Shown here: positions 7,331-10,293 of the stretch, piece by piece | Position numbering within the stretch: position 1 is the first letter of the stretch | Layout of the letters: the number at the start of each line of letters is the position of its first letter | NCBI GenBank assembly: GCA_028456385.1 | Contig: JALNQF010000957.1 | Span: 1-10,293 of the forward strand | From: Ophiosphaerella korrae | Lineage: Eukaryota; Ascomycota; Dothideomycetes; Pleosporales; Phaeosphaeriaceae | DNA: 10,293 nt | Reading direction: 5' to 3' | Notes under the pieces: generated by a model | Database searches by the model: none | What the model was told of the DNA's origin: nothing | What the model saw: only the letters and a program-made list of their open reading frames with translations | Translations under genes and position numbers: made by a program

Positions 7331-8690
7331 AAGTTATATATAGTAGCTAGTTAGCCTAGTAAAGCTTTTCTAAGACTAACTTACTATCTCTTTAAGATAT
7401 AGAGGCTAGTAATATAGTTATAAATAGCTTATTAGATAATAAGCCTTTACTACTCTAGAGAAACGCCTTAGAGTAAGTAATAGACTTTATACTCCTTCTA
7501 AAAAGAATAGAAAGTAATACTACTTTTTTAGGAAAGGCTTTATTAGAGCTAATAGAAGAAACTCTATAGTAGTTTATTTAAAAATTAATAAACGCTTTAT
7601 TTAAAGTATAAAGTAATAGTTCTTTACTTAAAGTAATTATAAGGTTAGAAGACTAAGTTAATATAGTATTACGTATACTACTAGGTACTAGTAGTAGTAG
7701 AACTACTATAGGCTACTCTAGAGTAGCCTATAATAATATAGGTAAACTTATAGGTACACTTAATAAAGTACTACTAAGACCTAAGTTAGGCTTTAAAAAG
7801 TAATAACCTATACTATAATAGATATAAACCTAAGCTAAAAATATAGAAACTACTTTTAGATTAGTTTAAGCTCTAGAAGATACTAATACAAGACTCTATT
7901 AAGTATTAAATACAATCTAATATAATATCTATTATAAACTACTATAATAGAAGATTAATAATAAAGTTATTTAGACCTAAGATAGATTAAAGGTAGAATA
8001 GCGCTAGCTAGTCTAAGACCTAGTATTAATAAAGTTTTAAAACTACTCTAAGTTCTAGAACTATTAATAGTATAGTAGTAATAGTATTAATTCTTTCTTA
8101 CTATATCTATATAAAAAAGAAGCTATTCTCTCTAATACGTTTATTAAGATTAATAATAATAATAAACTAAAGATCTTATATATCTAGTTAAAGATACCTA
8201 AAGTATATTAAACTAAGCTCTAACGTAATAGAAGTTTAAATAATATTAGCTCCTAAGAGGATTTTAAAAGGGTACTTTAAAATATAGAAATAGTAGTTAC
8301 TATAACTAGACTAAAGGTAGTCTATAATATAAGTAAAGATAGATTTACTTAATCTTAATTAAATTCTTATAAGAGAAAACGTCTAGTACCTATATAAGAG
8401 TATAAAGTACTTAATAAAAGATAAGATTAGTAAAAGCTTTAACTTTTACCTAGAGGTAAACTAATAAAGGACTAGTAGTAGCCTAGTTCTCTAGCTAAAA
8501 AGCTAGAAAAAAAAAGAGTTAGCAACTAGAAAAGATACTATAAGCTTTACTAGAAAAATAAAGATTTTAAATTAGAGAAACTTTAATTTAAAAATAAAAA
8601 CCTAGAGTTAGGAAAAGAAAAGCTCTAGTTACTAACTTTTTCTACTAGTAATTAGGGTAAGAAATAAAAAGAGAATATTTAAAGATTATA
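7331..8690 (+). pseudogene. Gag-like + strand frame of the second element
   Basis: Frame 1 (for example GTT at 7417) reads through about 450 codons with TAA/TAG interruptions. It includes helical stretches such as ALE-stop-VIDFILLLKRIESN and FLGKALLELIEETL (about 7465-7565) and a basic Lys/Arg-rich end near 8370-8560. Its position directly upstream of the protease fits Gag. I see no clear CCHC zinc knuckle; RYYKLY at about 8535-8552 is a weak candidate at best. The pol frame that follows is offset by -1. The call rests on position and composition, not on a recognised domain. Confidence 0.4.
7707..7732. repeat. 26-bp perfect palindrome
   Basis: TATAGGCTACTCT is followed directly by its reverse complement with no spacer. 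It lies inside the gag-like frame. It is GC-richer in the middle than its surroundings. It may be chance or the scar of a small inverted duplication. Confidence 0.85.
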
Positions 8691-9020
8691 GTTAATATAG
8701 TTATACTTACTCTTAAGAGAACCTTAGTAGTATTCTAAGCTCTTTATAATTTAGGCGTAGAGGTAAACCTAATTAATAAAGAAAGTACTAAACTCTTAGT
8801 ATACCTAAATATAAGAATAAAGAGTATCCCTATAACTATATTTTTAAATAATATATAACTAGCTATTTATATAGTATATAATCTTATAGTTATATATAAA
8901 GATAATAAAAGAATTAGGTATAATATTAGTCTTTAATACTTTTTAAAGGTAAGCTTTAGTAGTTATAACTTTATCTTAGAGTACTTATAGCTAAGAGAAG
9001 CTAACTTATAGATTAGATTT
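8676..9020 (+). pseudogene. Second retropepsin domain, active site lost
   Basis: In frame 3 the sequence reads LTLKRTLVVF, then ALYNLGVEVNLINKES at 8739-8786. The active-site Asp position (8748-8750, AAT) reads Asn and the Ser/Thr position reads Leu, leaving only the Gly. The C-terminal hallmark is seen at 8964-8993 as YNFILEYL-stop-L, matching D-x-I-L-G-x-x-W-L, and is followed by REANL and IRF. This is a gypsy-type protease distinct in sequence from the one at 1861-2160, so it comes from a different family. Interruptions are TAA/TAG. Confidence 0.68.
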
Positions 9021-9770
9021 TTATTAAGTACTTTCTAATAGTAGCTAAAGGAGTTAAAAGATAAAAGAATAACTTTAGTAAGTACTTAAGAGCTATTTAA
9101 TAATATTGCGCTAAAAGAATAAGTATATATTCTCTATCCTAATAGGCTCGTCTATATAGTACTAAATAAAGAACTAAGAGATATAGTTACTTAGGATATT
9201 TATTAGTCTACTACTAGGCTACTATTAAAAGAGCCTAGTAGACTATTAATATAGAAGAGACCTAGTAGAGATACTATTATAGATACTACTTAGTACTATA
9301 AGTAAAGTCTACTCTAGCTAAAGAATACTATAAACAAGATTATTAATTATATAAGATACTATATTAAGGATACGCTATTACTATTATAGCTACTAGAAGA
9401 GATAATATAAAGGGTAGTAGTAAGTATATATTATAAAGATCCTAAATAGTTAAAACTACTAGTAAAAGAAGCCTAAACTCTTTCTAATAATAGCCTAAAG
9501 GGTTACTAGTATATAGACAATACGTTTAATAAAGAAGAAATAATATATATTCTAAAAGAGCTATACTATAAGTAGTATATATTTAGTAAGAATTAGATAA
9601 AGATACTTACTCTTTATAGAGAATATAATTACGTAATAGAAATTAAAAAAAGTAAGAAGATCCTAAATATCTTAATATATAACCTATTTCGCTAAGAACT
9701 AGATATCTTTTAGGAATACTTTAATATAGTGTAAGAGAAGAGATAGATCTACCTAAGTAAATTTCTAGTA
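9021..9770 (+). pseudogene. Protease-RT linker of the second element
   Basis: Frame 3 continues for about 250 codons between the protease and RT. I see few motifs apart from a possible approach to RT around 9690-9765 (LDIF-stop-EYFN and IYLSKFLVSTLILFI), which resembles the conserved P-x-x-x-Y-P-L/I segment leading into gypsy RT domains. There is no sign of a frameshift or an insertion. Confidence 0.45.
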
Positions 9771-10157
9771 AGTACTCTAATTCTCTTTATTCTAAAGTTA
9801 GATAGTACTTTTTACTTTTACGTAGACTATAAAAGCCTAAATAAGATTATAATTAAAGATAAGTACTTAATCTCTCTTATAAGTAAGATATTAGATTAAC
9901 TATCTAAGGTAAAAATCTTCTTAAAGCTTAACCTTTGTAACGCCTATTAAAGGATACGTATTAAAAAAGGTAATAAGTAGAAAATAGTATTTAAAATAAG
10001 ATATAGTTATTTTAAATATCTTGTTATACTATTTAGTTTAGTAAATATACCTATAACCTTTTAGTCCTATATTTACTATACTCTTAGAGAGCTAGTAAAC
10101 TATATCTACGTTATCTACTTAGATAATATCTTTATATACTCTAAAAATAAAGAAGAT
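9771..10157 (+). pseudogene. Second reverse transcriptase, both catalytic Asp lost, truncated
   Basis: Frame 3 landmarks: FYFYVDYKSLNKI (about 9810-9848); FLKLNLCNAY at 9918-9947, where the first catalytic Asp reads Asn (AAC 9930-9932); IRIKKGNK then KIVFKIRYSYFKYLVILFSL (to about 10040); and the Y-x-D-D box as YLDN at 10116-10127 (AAT for the second Asp). The reading YSKNKEDYYK continues to about 10157, where it runs directly into the right TIR. The thumb, RNase H and integrase are absent. Sequence differences from the RT at 2455-3060 show a different gypsy lineage. Confidence 0.85.
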
Positions 10158-10219
10158 TACTATAAGAGAGTTATCTCTTATATCTCTTATTTTCGTACTA
10201 ATATTAGTAAGTTTACAAC
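10158..10219 (-). repeat. Right terminal inverted repeat (62 bp)
   Basis: Inverted partner of 6782-6843 and direct partner of the copy at 6713-6770. It begins inside the last recognisable RT codons and ends in the first unit of the 17-bp array, so the array forms or abuts the outer tip of the TIR. Confidence 0.88.
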
Positions 10220-10293
10220 TTACTAATATTATAAACTTACTAATATTATAAACTTACTAATATTATAAACTTACTAATATTATAAACTTACTA
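10217..10293. repeat. Right tandem array of the 17-bp repeat, RIP-mutated form
   Basis: AACTTACTAATATTATA is tandemly repeated with starts at 10217, 10234, 10251, 10268 and 10285 (the last cut by the window end); the first copy has its junction with the opposite-orientation copy at 10203-10214. The unit differs from the left-array unit only by C-to-T and G-to-A changes. The array runs off the window. Confidence 0.93.

Larger units (their letters stand above)
6782..10219. mobile_element. TIR-bounded unit enclosing a second, truncated gypsy element
   Basis: Inverted repeats at 6782-6843 and 10158-10219 bound a 3.4-kb segment. Inside are, from left: a possible minus-strand relic, a gag-like + strand frame, and a Ty3/gypsy protease and RT in another + strand frame. 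RNase H, integrase and LTRs are missing, because the RT reading stops at the right TIR. LTR retrotransposons do not normally end in TIRs. This could be a DNA transposon or palindromic satellite into which a retroelement inserted and then decayed, or a composite produced by rearrangement. No DDE transposase was recognised. Confidence 0.6.

Noticed and set aside
6846..8690. Fot1/pogo-type transposase in the TIR unit
   Set aside because: A Lys/Arg-rich end near 8500-8620 loosely recalls the tail of fungal pogo transposases, but I could not find a DDE core or a DNA-binding domain, and the position fits Gag better.
10217..10293. Telomeric repeat
   Set aside because: The unit lacks the TTAGGG type found in most filamentous fungi and is RIP-mutated minisatellite sequence.
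1..10293. Mitochondrial or organellar genome
   Set aside because: AT richness comes from systematic loss of CpA/TpG with CpG kept, and the recognisable frames are gypsy retroelements, not respiratory genes.

Overview
The window looks like an AT-isochore or heterochromatic block of a filamentous ascomycete (Pezizomycotina). It shows no intact gene. Almost every CpA/TpG dinucleotide has become TpA, while CpG, CpC and CpT remain common. TGA stops are essentially absent, and TAA/TAG stops sit where Gln (CAA/CAG) or Trp (TGG) codons would be expected. This is the signature of repeat-induced point mutation (RIP), which attacks duplicated DNA in these fungi. The sequence is therefore a graveyard of mutated transposable elements.

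Layout. 1-106: an array of a TTACTAAC-core 17-bp repeat in both orientations, with its CpA/TpG sites still present. 107-285: a short, weakly mutated stretch with a 22-bp palindrome. 286-about 5091: one continuous + strand frame (frame 1) of a Ty3/gypsy chromovirus Gag-Pol. It holds two Gag zinc knuckles, protease, reverse transcriptase (RT), RNase H, integrase and a C-terminal chromodomain, and lacks its 5' end. 5092-5757: 3' tail with a possible antisense relic. 5758-about 6500: polypurine tract and a putative 3' LTR containing an AT-rich hairpin cluster. 6500-6712: unassigned, with two more 17-bp-period repeats. 6713-6843: a large head-to-head imperfect palindrome. 6782-10219: a second unit bounded by 62-bp terminal inverted repeats (TIRs, about 92% identical). 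It encloses an antisense relic, a gag-like + strand frame, and a second, different gypsy protease-RT in a frame offset by one base, cut off just after the RT active site. 10217-10293: a tandem 17-bp array, which is the RIP-mutated form of the repeat at the window start.

Nothing here is expected to make functional protein. The main interest lies in the structures around the two dead retroelements. One repeat family appears in nearly unmutated and fully mutated form at the two ends. A recurring terminal sequence occurs three times in two orientations. A gypsy fragment, which belongs to an LTR class, is bounded by inverted repeats. All domain calls come from reading translations by eye; no database search was possible.
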